Shown: positions 15,931 through 25,635 of the stretch, in pieces
Layout of the letters: each line of letters begins with the position of its first letter
Position numbering within the stretch: position 1 is the first letter of the stretch
Source of the DNA: Streptomyces sp. R28
Lineage (GTDB): Bacteria; Actinomycetota; Actinomycetes; Streptomycetales; Streptomycetaceae
Direction: 5' to 3'
Length of the DNA: 64,000 nt
NCBI RefSeq assembly: GCF_041052385.1
Contig: NZ_CP163439.1
Location: 6,623,001-6,687,000 of the forward strand
Translations under genes and position numbers: made by a program
Notes under the pieces: generated by a model
Database searches by the model: none
What the model saw: the letters and a program-made list of their open reading frames with translations, nothing else
Told to the model about the DNA's origin: nothing

Positions 15931-17034
15931 ATGAGCGCCTTACGACGGGACGGTCGTACGTCGATGAGCCACCGCGCCGGGAACACCGGCCCCCACACTC
16001 TCGCCTTCGTCGAGAGCCCGGTACAGCTCCTGAACGTGCTGGAGTGGGCGCACGCCCGCGAGCACGCCCTGGGTGCGGGACTCACCCTCGTCGTCCTGTC
16101 CCCCATCGACCCCATGACCCGTGGCCAGCTGCGCCGGATGGCCGAACTGGCACGGGACGACGGCCACGAGGTCCGCTGGGAGGAGGCGCGGGGCGGAGCG
16201 ACCGCTCCCTTCCACACGATCGGCGGCCTCGCCGGCCGGCTCCGCCGGGCCGACCGGGTGGTCCTGGGCGACCCGTTCTCCCGCTACGTCCAACTCCTGC
16301 TGACCATCACCAAGGCCCGCGACATCGTCGTCGTCGACGACGGCACGGCGACCATGGAGTTCGTCGCCCAGCTCGCCCGCGGCGAACGCCTGGTGCGCTG
16401 GCACCGCAAGGGCGGCCGCCCCGGCCCTCGTGACCTGGTCTTCGCGCCGGTGTCGTCCGCGGCCCGCAAGCGGCTGACGCCGAGCGAGCGCCGTACGGTC
16501 GAGATCTTCTCCTCCATGCCGATGGAGGAGACGCCGGACGGCGTGACGGTCACCGCCAACACCTTCGCCTGGACCCGCGACCGGTTCGGCCCGCCGCGCA
16601 TCACCAAGGGCTCGGACATGGTGGGTACGTCGTTGGTCGAGACGGGCGTGGTGGACGGCGACCGTTACCTGGAGGCCGTCCGCTCCCTGGCCAAGACGCA
16701 CGGGGCGACCCGCTACTTCGCCCACCGCCGCGAAAGCGCGGAGAAGCTGCATCGGCTGGCGGTGGAGACCGGCCTGGAGATCGTCCGCCCGGACCTTCCG
16801 CTGGAGCTGATCGCCCGGCGCGGGCCGATCGGGCGGACGATCCTGAGCTTCCCGTCGACGGTTGTGCATACGTTGCCGCTGGCGCTGACCGGCACGGAGG
16901 TGCGGGTCGCGGTGTGCGACATCGACCCGGCCTGGCTGACGGCGAACGCGTCGCCGCGGGCGCAGGGGTTCTTGTCGGGGGTCACGGGGACGGCGCGGGA
17001 TGTGCATCGGCTGTCGGCGGTTACGGCTGTGTGA
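15931..17034 (+). CDS. Sialyltransferase-like protein (GT52-like), last gene of the ulosonate operon
   Basis: A 367-residue protein with features of a GT-B sialyltransferase. It has an acidic-acidic-Gly motif in VVVDDGTATMEF (Asp136-Asp137-Gly138) and a His motif in YFAHRRES (His265), in the order and spacing seen in bacterial sialyl/Kdo-transferase families. The N-terminus, TLAFVESPVQLLNVLEWAH, resembles the GT52 start. I do not recognise a close named homologue. The first in-frame ATG (15931) is used, but the ATG at 15964 is equally possible because neither has a strong ribosome site. It lies 123 bases after the synthase gene, separated by a stem-loop, and probably adds CMP-activated ulosonic acid to an acceptor. 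Confidence 0.72.
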   Translation: MSALRRDGRTSMSHRAGNTGPHTLAFVESPVQLLNVLEWAHAREHALGAGLTLVVLSPIDPMTRGQLRRMAELARDDGHEVRWEEARGGATAPFHTIGGLAGRLRRADRVVLGDPFSRYVQLLLTITKARDIVVVDDGTATMEFVAQLARGERLVRWHRKGGRPGPRDLVFAPVSSAARKRLTPSERRTVEIFSSMPMEETPDGVTVTANTFAWTRDRFGPPRITKGSDMVGTSLVETGVVDGDRYLEAVRSLAKTHGATRYFAHRRESAEKLHRLAVETGLEIVRPDLPLELIARRGPIGRTILSFPSTVVHTLPLALTGTEVRVAVCDIDPAWLTANASPRAQGFLSGVTGTARDVHRLSAVTAV

Positions 17035-17128
17035 TCACTTGGCCGTAGGTCGGCCGGTGTGCTGCGGCTCGGGGCCTGGGACGCCGACCCCGAACCGCCT
17101 GCGCCGTGGTGCGAACTGGCTACGTAGA

Positions 17129-17800
17129 TCACGGCCGCCTGCGGGCCAGGACGAACGCGCGTGGCCGCTTTTCCTCGCCGGCCGGTTCGCGCAGGACGCG
17201 GGCCTGGACCGGGAGGTCCGCCTCGGCCAGGTGGACGGCGACCGTGTCCGGGGTGCGCCAGTAGTAGTCGAGTGAGATCTCGTGGCCGAAGCGTTCCGCG
17301 AGGTGGAGGTGCTCCTCGTCGCCGTCGGGCCGGCCGGACTGGAACCCGAGGAGTACGTGGCCGCCGGGGACCAGGACGCGGTGGAACTCGGCGAACGTGG
17401 CGCCGAGGTGCTCGGTCGGGATGTGGATGATCGAGTACAGCGCGACGATCCCGCCCAGCGTCCGGTCAGGGAGGTCCAGAGCCGTCATCGAGCCCACATG
17501 GAACCGCAGTTCGGGGTGTGCGCGGCGGGCCAGGGCCACCATCAGGGGCGAGACGTCGACACCGAAGACCGGCACACCGAGGGCGTGGAGGTGGGCGGTG
17601 ACGGAGCCCGGTCCGCTGCCGAGATCGGCGACGGGAGCCGGGGCGTTGTCGCATGCGAGCTCGGCGAAGGCGGTAACCAGGGAGCGGTCCAGCGGATTGC
17701 TGTCGGCCGGCCAGTCGGAGAAGCGCTCCGTGTAGGCGGGGGCTATCGCGTCGTACGAGGTACGGGTGGATCGGAGGAATTCCGGCTGCACGTCGGTCAC
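17129..17800 (-). CDS. SAM-dependent class I methyltransferase
   Basis: A 223-residue Rossmann-fold methyltransferase. Motif I is VADLGSGPGSVTAHL, the ribose-binding acidic residue follows in VFGVDVSPLMVALA, and motif IV/post-I is present as DRTLGGIVALYSIIHIP with VLVPGGHVLLGF after it. Members of this Methyltransf_25 type act on diverse small molecules, so the substrate is unknown. The start is a GTG at 17800. It is convergent with the ulosonate operon (95 bases between stops); a link to methylated ulosonic residues is possible but unsupported by the sequence. Confidence 0.85.
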   Translation of the reverse strand: MTDVQPEFLRSTRTSYDAIAPAYTERFSDWPADSNPLDRSLVTAFAELACDNAPAPVADLGSGPGSVTAHLHALGVPVFGVDVSPLMVALARRAHPELRFHVGSMTALDLPDRTLGGIVALYSIIHIPTEHLGATFAEFHRVLVPGGHVLLGFQSGRPDGDEEHLHLAERFGHEISLDYYWRTPDTVAVHLAEADLPVQARVLREPAGEEKRPRAFVLARRRP

Positions 17801-17905
17801 GGACGCACCCTAGTGCGGGTGCGGAGCGGGCGTCCGGGGGTTCACCTGGGCGGTGCGAGGAGTTCCCGTACAGCGGGTGATCACGGCGGAACAGTAGGCT
17901 CAGGA

Positions 17906-18567
17906 TCAGGATGTGGGCGTGTCCAGCTGCGGCTTCAGCCGTACCTCGGTCACGCTCACGCCCAGCGGAGCGCCGAACGACCGAACCAGCACGCCGCTGT
18001 CGATGTCGGTGACTTCCAGAGCCAGGTGCTCGGCCCCCACGCGCAGGTCGAGCCTTGCCACGGGCTCGCCCGAGAAGTCCGGCATGCGGTGGACCCGCGC
18101 CGCCGGGTACTTCAGGCTCGCCAGCCTGTCCCGCATCTCTTCGTACGTGGCCGTGTCCGTCCCCGAGAACGCCCTGCTGATGCGCCGGGCAGGGTGGAGT
18201 CGGGGGTCGGCTCAGCTGCCGGGGTCTCGGCCACGGAGGCCGATGCCACGTCATCGACGCCGCCGGAGACGTCCGGGGCGCAGCTCTGGGAGATGAGGTC
18301 CGCCATCTCGGGGAACCGCACCTCCGCGGTGTCGTCGCTCGCCGCGACGGTGCTGACGACGGAGGTCTGATCGGCGGTGGCGTTCCGCGCACCGAAGCCG
18401 GCCAGGACGACGACGCCGCCGAGCGCGGCCGTCAGCAAGGACTTCGGGAGGGCGTACTCAATCGGGTCGGAGAGTCCGATCGACAAGGGGTACGGCGGAC
18501 GTGTGTCCCGGCATTCACCCGGGATGTGCGGTCCCGACAGGTGAACACAACCGACGGTTCTGTTCAT
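17906..18567 (-). pseudogene. Frameshifted gene for a putative exported protein
   Basis: Two overlapping minus-strand frames appear to be one broken gene. The first (18567 to 18112) has a hydrophobic export signal (LLTAALGGVVVLAGFGARNATA) and an acidic, Ala/Thr-rich mature region ending in PTPDSTLPG. It then falls into an Arg-rich nonsense tail. The second frame, open from about 18200 and ending at 17906, continues sensibly with ARRISRAFSGTDTATYEEMRD, then VGAEHLALEVTDIDSGVLV and a beta-rich end. Switching frame near 18190, within CTGCCCGGCGC, joins them into one protein of about 200 residues. The start is unclear; a TTG at 18486 would place the signal peptide properly. Function not recognised. 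A sequencing error is the main alternative. Confidence 0.6.
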
Positions 18568-18784
18568 GACGTGGTAAGCGTGGAGGAGTGGAGGTTAGGC
18601 TCCGTCACTCTCCGTACTGTGGATTTCATGATCGACTTGGCGGAAAGGAGCGCGAGTTTACCCACCCAAACCGATACCTATGCTTCGGGCGGCCGGATTT
18701 TCTTCCCCAAACGGGTTGAACTTTTGTTGATCGAGGGGCAGTTGGCCACCCCAGCGTCCTACCCTTTAGAGGGTGAACCAACTG

Positions 18785-20005
18785 ATGTCCCCAGAGTCCG
18801 AGGCCGATCACACCGGGGAAGCCGCCCTTCCCGGCACCCTGCCGGAGGCGCTCCGCGCCGAACTCGTCGAGTTCCGGCGTGACTTGCACATGCATCCGGA
18901 ACTCGGCAACCAGGAGTTCCGTACGACCGCAGCGATCAAGGCCCGCCTGGAGAAGGCAGGCCTGCAGCCCCGCGTGCTCGCCATCGGAACCGGGCTCATC
19001 TGTGACATCGGGGAGTGGGACGGCGAGCGGCCCATGCTCGCCCTGCGCGCCGACATCGACGCGCTGCCCATCCCGGACACGAAGAGTGAGTGCGCGTACC
19101 GCTCGACCGTCCCGGACCGGGCGCACGCCTGCGGTCACGACGTCCACACGGCCGCGGTCCTGGGTGCCGGCCTGGTGCTCGCCGGACTGCTCGAGCAGGG
19201 GCAGCTGCCCCGCCCCGTCCGCCTGATCTTCCAGCCCGCGGAGGAGGTGCTCCCCGGAGGAGCCGCCGACGTCGTCGAGTGCGGGGTGCTGGAGGGGGTG
19301 GGGCGGATCCTCGCCGTGCACTGCGACCCCAAGGTGGACGCCGGGAAGATCGGACTGCGGCAGGGTGCCATCACGTCCGCCTGCGACCGTCTCGAAATCG
19401 CCCTGGACGGGCCCGGCGGTCACACCGCCCGCCCTCACCTGACGACCGACCTGGTCACCGCCGCCGCCCGGGTCGTCACCGACGTGCCCGCGCTGGTCGC
19501 CCGGCGCGCCGACGCCCGCAGCGGCCTCGCCGTGACCTGGGGCCGCGTCGAGTCCGGCCACGCGCCCAACGTCATCCCGCAGCACGCCGAGCTCTCCGGG
19601 ACCGTGCGCTGCCTGGACCTCGACACGTGGCGGCAGGCGCCGGACCTCGTCGTCGCCGCCATCGACGAGGTCGCCAACCTCCACCGCGCCAAGTCGGAGA
19701 TCAACTACGTCCGAGGCGTCCCGCCCGTCGTCAACGACCCGGCCGCCACCGAGCTGCTGCGCGACGCCATGACCGCCCGGCTCGGTCCCGACTCCGTCGA
19801 GGGCACGGAGCAGAGCCTCGGGGGCGAGGACTTCTCCTGGTACCTGGAGCACGTTCCGGGCGCCATGGCCCGCCTGGGCGTGCGCACGCCAGGTGACCGG
19901 ATCGGGCGCGACCTGCACCAGGGGGACTTCGACGTCGACGAGTCCGCCATCGCGGTGGGGGTGGAGATGTTCACGGCGGCTGCGCTTCTCGACGCCGTCA
20001 GGTAG
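18785..20005 (+). CDS. M20-family amidohydrolase (N-acyl-amino acid hydrolase type)
   Basis: A 406-residue zinc amidohydrolase of the hippurate/N-acyl-L-amino-acid hydrolase group. Metal and catalytic motifs are in order: RRDLHMHPELGNQEFRT, LRADIDALPI, HACGHDVHTAAVLGAG, FQPAEEVLPGGAADV and, at the end, LGGEDFSWYLEHVPGAMARLG. The dimerisation insert lies between. Predicted cytoplasmic, no signal peptide. The ATG at 18785 has GAGGG about ten bases upstream; a GTG at 18773 is in frame and could be a leaderless start. It precedes the nucleoside-transport genes but has its own spacing of 302 bases and no shared operator, so I infer no functional tie. Confidence 0.9.
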   Translation: MSPESEADHTGEAALPGTLPEALRAELVEFRRDLHMHPELGNQEFRTTAAIKARLEKAGLQPRVLAIGTGLICDIGEWDGERPMLALRADIDALPIPDTKSECAYRSTVPDRAHACGHDVHTAAVLGAGLVLAGLLEQGQLPRPVRLIFQPAEEVLPGGAADVVECGVLEGVGRILAVHCDPKVDAGKIGLRQGAITSACDRLEIALDGPGGHTARPHLTTDLVTAAARVVTDVPALVARRADARSGLAVTWGRVESGHAPNVIPQHAELSGTVRCLDLDTWRQAPDLVVAAIDEVANLHRAKSEINYVRGVPPVVNDPAATELLRDAMTARLGPDSVEGTEQSLGGEDFSWYLEHVPGAMARLGVRTPGDRIGRDLHQGDFDVDESAIAVGVEMFTAAALLDAVR

Positions 20006-20241
20006 CCGGGGCGGATCGCAGGGCGTCGATCGTGACCGTCGGTCACGCCCCCCCCCGCTTGCGACAGCCCCGCAGCGGGGAGAGTCTGGGCCCATGACGG
20101 ACGGTCACGAGCGCCATCGCGTTGAAGGCACCCCTGGTGCAGTTGCCCTATGCGTACCTTTCGATCCGGTGGTTCACAAGGACGTAACCGGCCATCGGCA
20201 CGAATGGATAACGGCAAGACGAAACCCCGTTCCCAGGAGTG

Positions 20242-20256
20242 TCTACGCGCGTTAAT
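20242..20256 (+). promoter_or_regulatory. Nucleoside-regulon operator upstream of the first BMP lipoprotein
   Basis: Sequence TCTACGCGCGTTAAT, containing the self-complementary core ACGCGCGT. It matches the shared element of six nucleoside promoters in the window and is identical over 15 bases to the site before the second lipoprotein. It lies 51 bases before the ATG and probably overlaps the promoter. The rest of the 302-base gap (20006-20307) shows only a weak hairpin at 20053-20080. Confidence 0.72.
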
Positions 20257-20307
20257 GTGCGCCGAACTCAGCACCCACTGCGGGGCTTGGAGAATGGGGA
20301 CTTCACG

Positions 20308-21363
20308 ATGCGTCGGATATCCAAACTGACCCGTGTCGCGGTGGGGGTCGCGTCGATCGCGCTCGCCGCCACGGCGTGCGGTGGCACCAGCAGCGACAGC
20401 GGCGGCGACAGCGACAGCAGCAGCGGCACCAAGGGCCTCGCCCTCGCGTACGACATCGGCGGCAAGGGCGACCAGTCCTTCAACGACGCCGCGTACGCCG
20501 GCCTTCAGAAGGCCCAGAAGGAGTTCGGCTACAAGACCGACGACGTCGAGCCAACCGAGGGTGAGACGGACGCCGACAAGGAGCAGCGGCTGGCCTCGCT
20601 GGCGCGCCAGGGCTACAACCCGGTGGTCGGCGTCGGCTTCGCCTACGGCCCCGCCATGGAGGCCGTGGCCAAGAAGTACCCGGACACCACCTTCGGCATC
20701 GTCGACTCCGTGGTCGAGGGCAACAACGTCGCCTCCCTCGTCTTCGCCGAGGAGCAGTCCTCGTACCTGGCCGGCGTCGCCGCCGCCAAGGCCACCAAGA
20801 GCAACACCGTCGGCTTCGTGGGCGGTGTGGACATCCCGCTGATCCACAAGTTCGAGGCCGGCTACAAGCAGGGCGTCCAGGACACCAGCGGCGGCAAGGT
20901 CAAGGTCATCTCCCAGTACCTGACCCAGACCGCCGAGGAGGGCGGCTTCTCCAGCCCCGACAAGGGCAAGGCCGCCGCCGAGGGCCAGATCGAGAAGAAG
21001 GCCGACGTCGTCTACCAGGCGGCCGGTCTGTCCGGTCAGGGCGTCATCGAGGCCGCCGCGAAGGCCAAGGTCTGGGCGATCGGTGTCGACTCCGACCAGT
21101 ACAAGCAGGCGGCGCTCGCCAACTACAAGAACTACATCCTGACCTCCGCCCTCAAGGACGTCGGCGGTGCGGTCTACGCGCTCGCCAAGTCCGTCCACGA
21201 CGACAAGCCGCTGACCGGCACCCAGACCTTCGACCTGAAGGTCAACGGCGTCGGCCTGGCCGAGTCCAACCCGGAGTTCGCGAAGATCGCGGGCCTCTCC
21301 GACGCCGTGGCGAAGGCCAAGGCGGGCATCATCGACGGCTCCATCAAGGTCAAGACCGAGTAG
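20308..21363 (+). CDS. BMP-family nucleoside-binding lipoprotein 1
   Basis: A 351-residue solute-binding lipoprotein of the PnrA/BMP (Med) family, which captures nucleosides outside the membrane for an ABC importer. The signal peptide ends in LAATAC with the lipidated Cys about residue 24, followed by a Gly/Ser linker. Mature landmarks are AYDIGGKGDQSFNDAAYAG, VEPTEGETDADKEQRL, GFVGGVDIPLIHKFEAGY and WAIGVDSDQYKQA. It closely resembles its tandem neighbour at 21665-22714, so it is a local duplicate. The ATG follows GGGGA. The upstream operator ties it to the nucleoside regulon. It may feed the ATPase/permeases encoded at 22.9-26.9 kb. Confidence 0.93.
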   Translation: MRRISKLTRVAVGVASIALAATACGGTSSDSGGDSDSSSGTKGLALAYDIGGKGDQSFNDAAYAGLQKAQKEFGYKTDDVEPTEGETDADKEQRLASLARQGYNPVVGVGFAYGPAMEAVAKKYPDTTFGIVDSVVEGNNVASLVFAEEQSSYLAGVAAAKATKSNTVGFVGGVDIPLIHKFEAGYKQGVQDTSGGKVKVISQYLTQTAEEGGFSSPDKGKAAAEGQIEKKADVVYQAAGLSGQGVIEAAAKAKVWAIGVDSDQYKQAALANYKNYILTSALKDVGGAVYALAKSVHDDKPLTGTQTFDLKVNGVGLAESNPEFAKIAGLSDAVAKAKAGIIDGSIKVKTE

Positions 21364-21381
21364 TCACGGTCGTACACCCTG

Positions 21382-21417
21382 GAAGCGGGCGGGCATCGGA
21401 AGATGCCCGCCCGCTTC
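21382..21417 (+). terminator. Terminator after BMP lipoprotein 1
   Basis: Perfect 15-base arms, GAAGCGGGCGGGCAT and its complement, with a six-base loop, starting 18 bases after the stop codon. It separates the two lipoprotein genes into individual transcripts, which fits each having its own copy of the operator. Confidence 0.85.
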
Positions 21418-21568
21418 GCGTCGCCGACCGCCGTTGCCGACCGCGTCGCCGGACGCCATGTCACCCACCGCCACCCTCTGTTTGCTGTCGGCAAGCCCTT
21501 GGTCAAGGCCTCGCGTGGAGTTGGCCACGGGCGCATAACAAGGTGGACAGAAGGGGTTTTCAGGCTTG

Positions 21569-21583
21569 TCTACGCGCGTTAAT
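21569..21583 (+). promoter_or_regulatory. Nucleoside-regulon operator upstream of the second BMP lipoprotein
   Basis: TCTACGCGCGTTAAT, identical to the element at 20242-20256, 81 bases before the ATG. The identity stands out because the surrounding intergenic DNA of the two paralogues is otherwise diverged. This is the main feature of the 301-base gap besides the terminator. Confidence 0.72.
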
Positions 21584-21664
21584 CTGCGACGAAAGCCAGC
21601 GCCGTAGCTGTGAAGCTGTCCCGAGCTGTACCGTCCGGCGCTTGTACGACAGGAGCACCTACAC

Positions 21665-22714
21665 ATGCGCCGGATTTCCCGGATAACGGTCGCAGGCGCA
21701 GCGACCGCCTCTCTGGCCCTCGCGCTCTCCGCCTGTGGCGGCACCTCGACCTCGGCCTCGTCGTCCGAGTCGAAGGGGGACAAGGGCCTCGCCATCGCGT
21801 ACGACGTCGGCGGCAAGGGCGACCAGTCCTTCAACGATGCCGCGTACGCGGGTCTGGAGCAGGCGAAGAAGGAGTTCCAGTACGACACCGCCGACGTCGA
21901 GCCCACCGAGGGTGAGACGGACGCCGACAAGGAGCAGCGACTGGTGTCGCTGGCCAAGCAGGGTTACAACCCGGTCGTCGGTGTCGGCTACGCGTACGCC
22001 GCCGCCGTGAAGGGTGCCGCGGAGAAGTTCCCCGACACCACCTTCGGCATCGTCGACGACTCCACCGTCGAGTCGAAGAACGTGGCCGACCTGGTCTTCT
22101 CCGAGGAGGAGGCCTCGTACCTGGCCGGTGTCGCCGCCGCCATGAGCACCAAGACGAACACGGTCGGCTTCGTGGGCGGTGTGGACATCCCGCTGATCCA
22201 CAAGTTCCAGGCCGGCTTCGCGCAGGGCGTCAAGGACACCGACCCGAAGGTCAAGGTCCTCTCCCAGTACCTCACGCAGACCGCGGAGGAGGGTGGCTTC
22301 GCCAGCCCGGACAAGGGCAAGTCGGCCGCCGAGGGCCAGATCGAGAAGAAGGCCGACGTCGTTTACGCGGCCGCAGGTCTCTCCGGCCAGGGTGTCATCG
22401 AGGCCGCCGCCGCCAACAAGGTGTGGGCGATCGGTGTCGACTCCGACCAGTACAAGCAGGCCGCTCTCGCCAAGTACAAGGACTCCATCCTGACCTCGGC
22501 GATGAAGGACGTCGCCAAGGCGGTGTACACCCTGGCGAAGTCGGTCGAGGACGGTAAGCCCGCGACCGGTATCGTTCGTGGCGATCTGAAGACCGGCCAG
22601 GTGGGCCTGTCGAACTCCAACCCGAAGTTCGCGGACGACGCCAAGGTCCAGGAAGCCATCAAGACGGCCAAGGAGAAGATCATCAGCGGCGAGATCAAGG
22701 TCAAGTCCAGCTGA
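21665..22714 (+). CDS. BMP-family nucleoside-binding lipoprotein 2
   Basis: A 349-residue lipoprotein with a canonical lipobox (LSAC, Cys about residue 24), then a Ser-rich linker and the BMP/PnrA fold. Landmarks match those of the first copy: AYDVGGKGDQSFNDAAYAG, VEPTEGETDADKEQRL, GFVGGVDIPLIHKFQAGF, TQTAEEGGFASPDKGK and WAIGVDSDQYKQA. The ATG has AGGAG nine bases upstream. It is followed by a strong terminator and then the ATPase gene with its own operator. Two binding proteins serving one transporter would widen the range of nucleosides taken up; that is inference. Confidence 0.93.
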   Translation: MRRISRITVAGAATASLALALSACGGTSTSASSSESKGDKGLAIAYDVGGKGDQSFNDAAYAGLEQAKKEFQYDTADVEPTEGETDADKEQRLVSLAKQGYNPVVGVGYAYAAAVKGAAEKFPDTTFGIVDDSTVESKNVADLVFSEEEASYLAGVAAAMSTKTNTVGFVGGVDIPLIHKFQAGFAQGVKDTDPKVKVLSQYLTQTAEEGGFASPDKGKSAAEGQIEKKADVVYAAAGLSGQGVIEAAAANKVWAIGVDSDQYKQAALAKYKDSILTSAMKDVAKAVYTLAKSVEDGKPATGIVRGDLKTGQVGLSNSNPKFADDAKVQEAIKTAKEKIISGEIKVKSS

Positions 22715-22762
22715 TTGCAGCAACACCCTGCGCAGCGGTAACCGAGGGGTTACGTCCGCGCG

Positions 22763-22796
22763 ACGGGGTACGGGGAGAATCCTCCCCGTACCCCGT
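22763..22796 (+). terminator. Terminator after BMP lipoprotein 2
   Basis: Arms ACGGGGTACGGGGA and TCCCCGTACCCCGT (14 bases, perfect) around a six-base loop, 49 bases past the stop. It isolates the lipoprotein gene from the ABC transporter operon. Confidence 0.85.
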
Positions 22797-22835
22797 TGTC
22801 GCGGTGCGTCGGCCCCTTATCAGGCCATAGGGGCG

Positions 22836-22847
22836 CTACGCGCGTAG
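22836..22847 (+). promoter_or_regulatory. Nucleoside-regulon operator upstream of the transporter-cdd-deoA operon
   Basis: Perfect 12-base palindrome CTACGCGCGTAG; read on the other strand it has the same GT flank as the add site (GTCTACGCGCGTAG). It sits 28 bases before the Shine-Dalgarno sequence of the ATPase gene, within the likely promoter. Confidence 0.75.
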
Positions 22848-22876
22848 ACGACCCCCGTCCCCCAGGAGCGTGCGCC

Positions 22877-24510
<1,634 letters not shown>

Positions 24511-24511
<1 letters not shown>

Positions 24512-25635
24512 TGAAGAAGTTCGACAAGGAGCGCGTGCTCCTCGCGGTGGCCGGGCCGGTCATCGCGCTCGCCGTGGCCTTCGTGCTGAGCGCGATCGTG
24601 CTGCTCGCCTCGGGCAAGAGCCCGGTCGAGCCGTACACCCTGATGTTCGAGCAGGCCTCGTACTCCGACATCCAGGTCCTGATCATCAACCAGGCCTCGA
24701 TGTACTACATCGCGGCCCTCGCGGTGGCCATCGGCTTCCGCATGAACCTGTTCAACATCGGCGTCGACGGCCAGTACCAGCTCGCCGCCATGATGGCCGC
24801 GATCGTCGGCGCCCACGCGAACCTGCCGGCCGCTCTCCAGGTCCCGCTGCTGATCCTGACCGCGGTGTGCACCGGTGCCTTCTGGTCCGGCATCGCCGGT
24901 GTCCTCAAGGTCACCCGCGGCGTCAGCGAGGTCGTCGCGACGATCATGCTGAACGCGATCGCCACGTCGGTCATCGCCTACCTGTGGCTGCCGAACGTCT
25001 TCGGCGTCAAGGTCGGCAACAACAACACCACCGGCGAGATGCACGAGTCCGGCTGGGTCCCCGGCATCGACATGGGCGACGCCGGCGAGATCTACGGCCT
25101 GGTCTTCCTCGCCGTCCTGCTCGGCATCGGCTACTGGATCGTCCTCAACCGCACCCGCTTCGGCTTCGACCTGCGCGCCTCCGGCGCCTCGGAGTCCGCC
25201 GCGGCGGCCAGCGGCGTCGACCCCAAGCGCATGGTGCTCACGGCCATGCTGATCTCCGGCGGCATCGCGGGCCTCGCCGGCCTGCCGATCCTGCTCGGCG
25301 ACACCCACACCTACAGCCTGAACTTCCCCACCGGCATCGGCTTCCTCGGCATCGGCATCGCCCTGCTCGGCCGCAACAGCCCCGTCGGCATCGCGTTCGC
25401 CGCCCTGCTGTGGGCCTGGCTCGACAAGGCATCGCCCGAGCTGGACTTCCACGACTACGACAAGGAGATCGCGGTCATCATGCAGGGCCTGATCGTGCTC
25501 TCCGTCGTCGTCTCCTACGAGGCCGTACGCGAGTGGGGCCTGCGCCGCCAGCAGCGCCGGGTCGGTGCGGAACTGGCCGCCGGTCACGTGCTCGGCGCCG
25601 ACAACAACACCACGAAGGAGGTGGCTGGCCGATGA
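24511..25635 (+). CDS. Nucleoside ABC transporter permease 1 (NupP-like)
   Basis: A 374-residue BPD_transp_2 family permease with about nine hydrophobic segments. Its N-terminal anchor is AVAGPVIALAVAFVLSAIVL, and it carries the family block GFRMNLFNIGVDGQYQLAAMMA. The region GLPILLGDTHTYSLNFPTGIGFLGIGIALLGRNSPVGI, read as shorter pieces, is typical of the guanosine/uridine importers. It starts in a TGATG overlap with the ATPase gene and ends in an ATGA overlap with permease 2, so expression is tightly coupled. It forms the membrane channel together with permease 2. Confidence 0.93.

Noticed and set aside
5877..17034. Interpretation as a secondary-metabolite or antibiotic cluster
   Set aside because: No PKS, NRPS or tailoring set; the gene content fits a cell-wall glycopolymer locus better.
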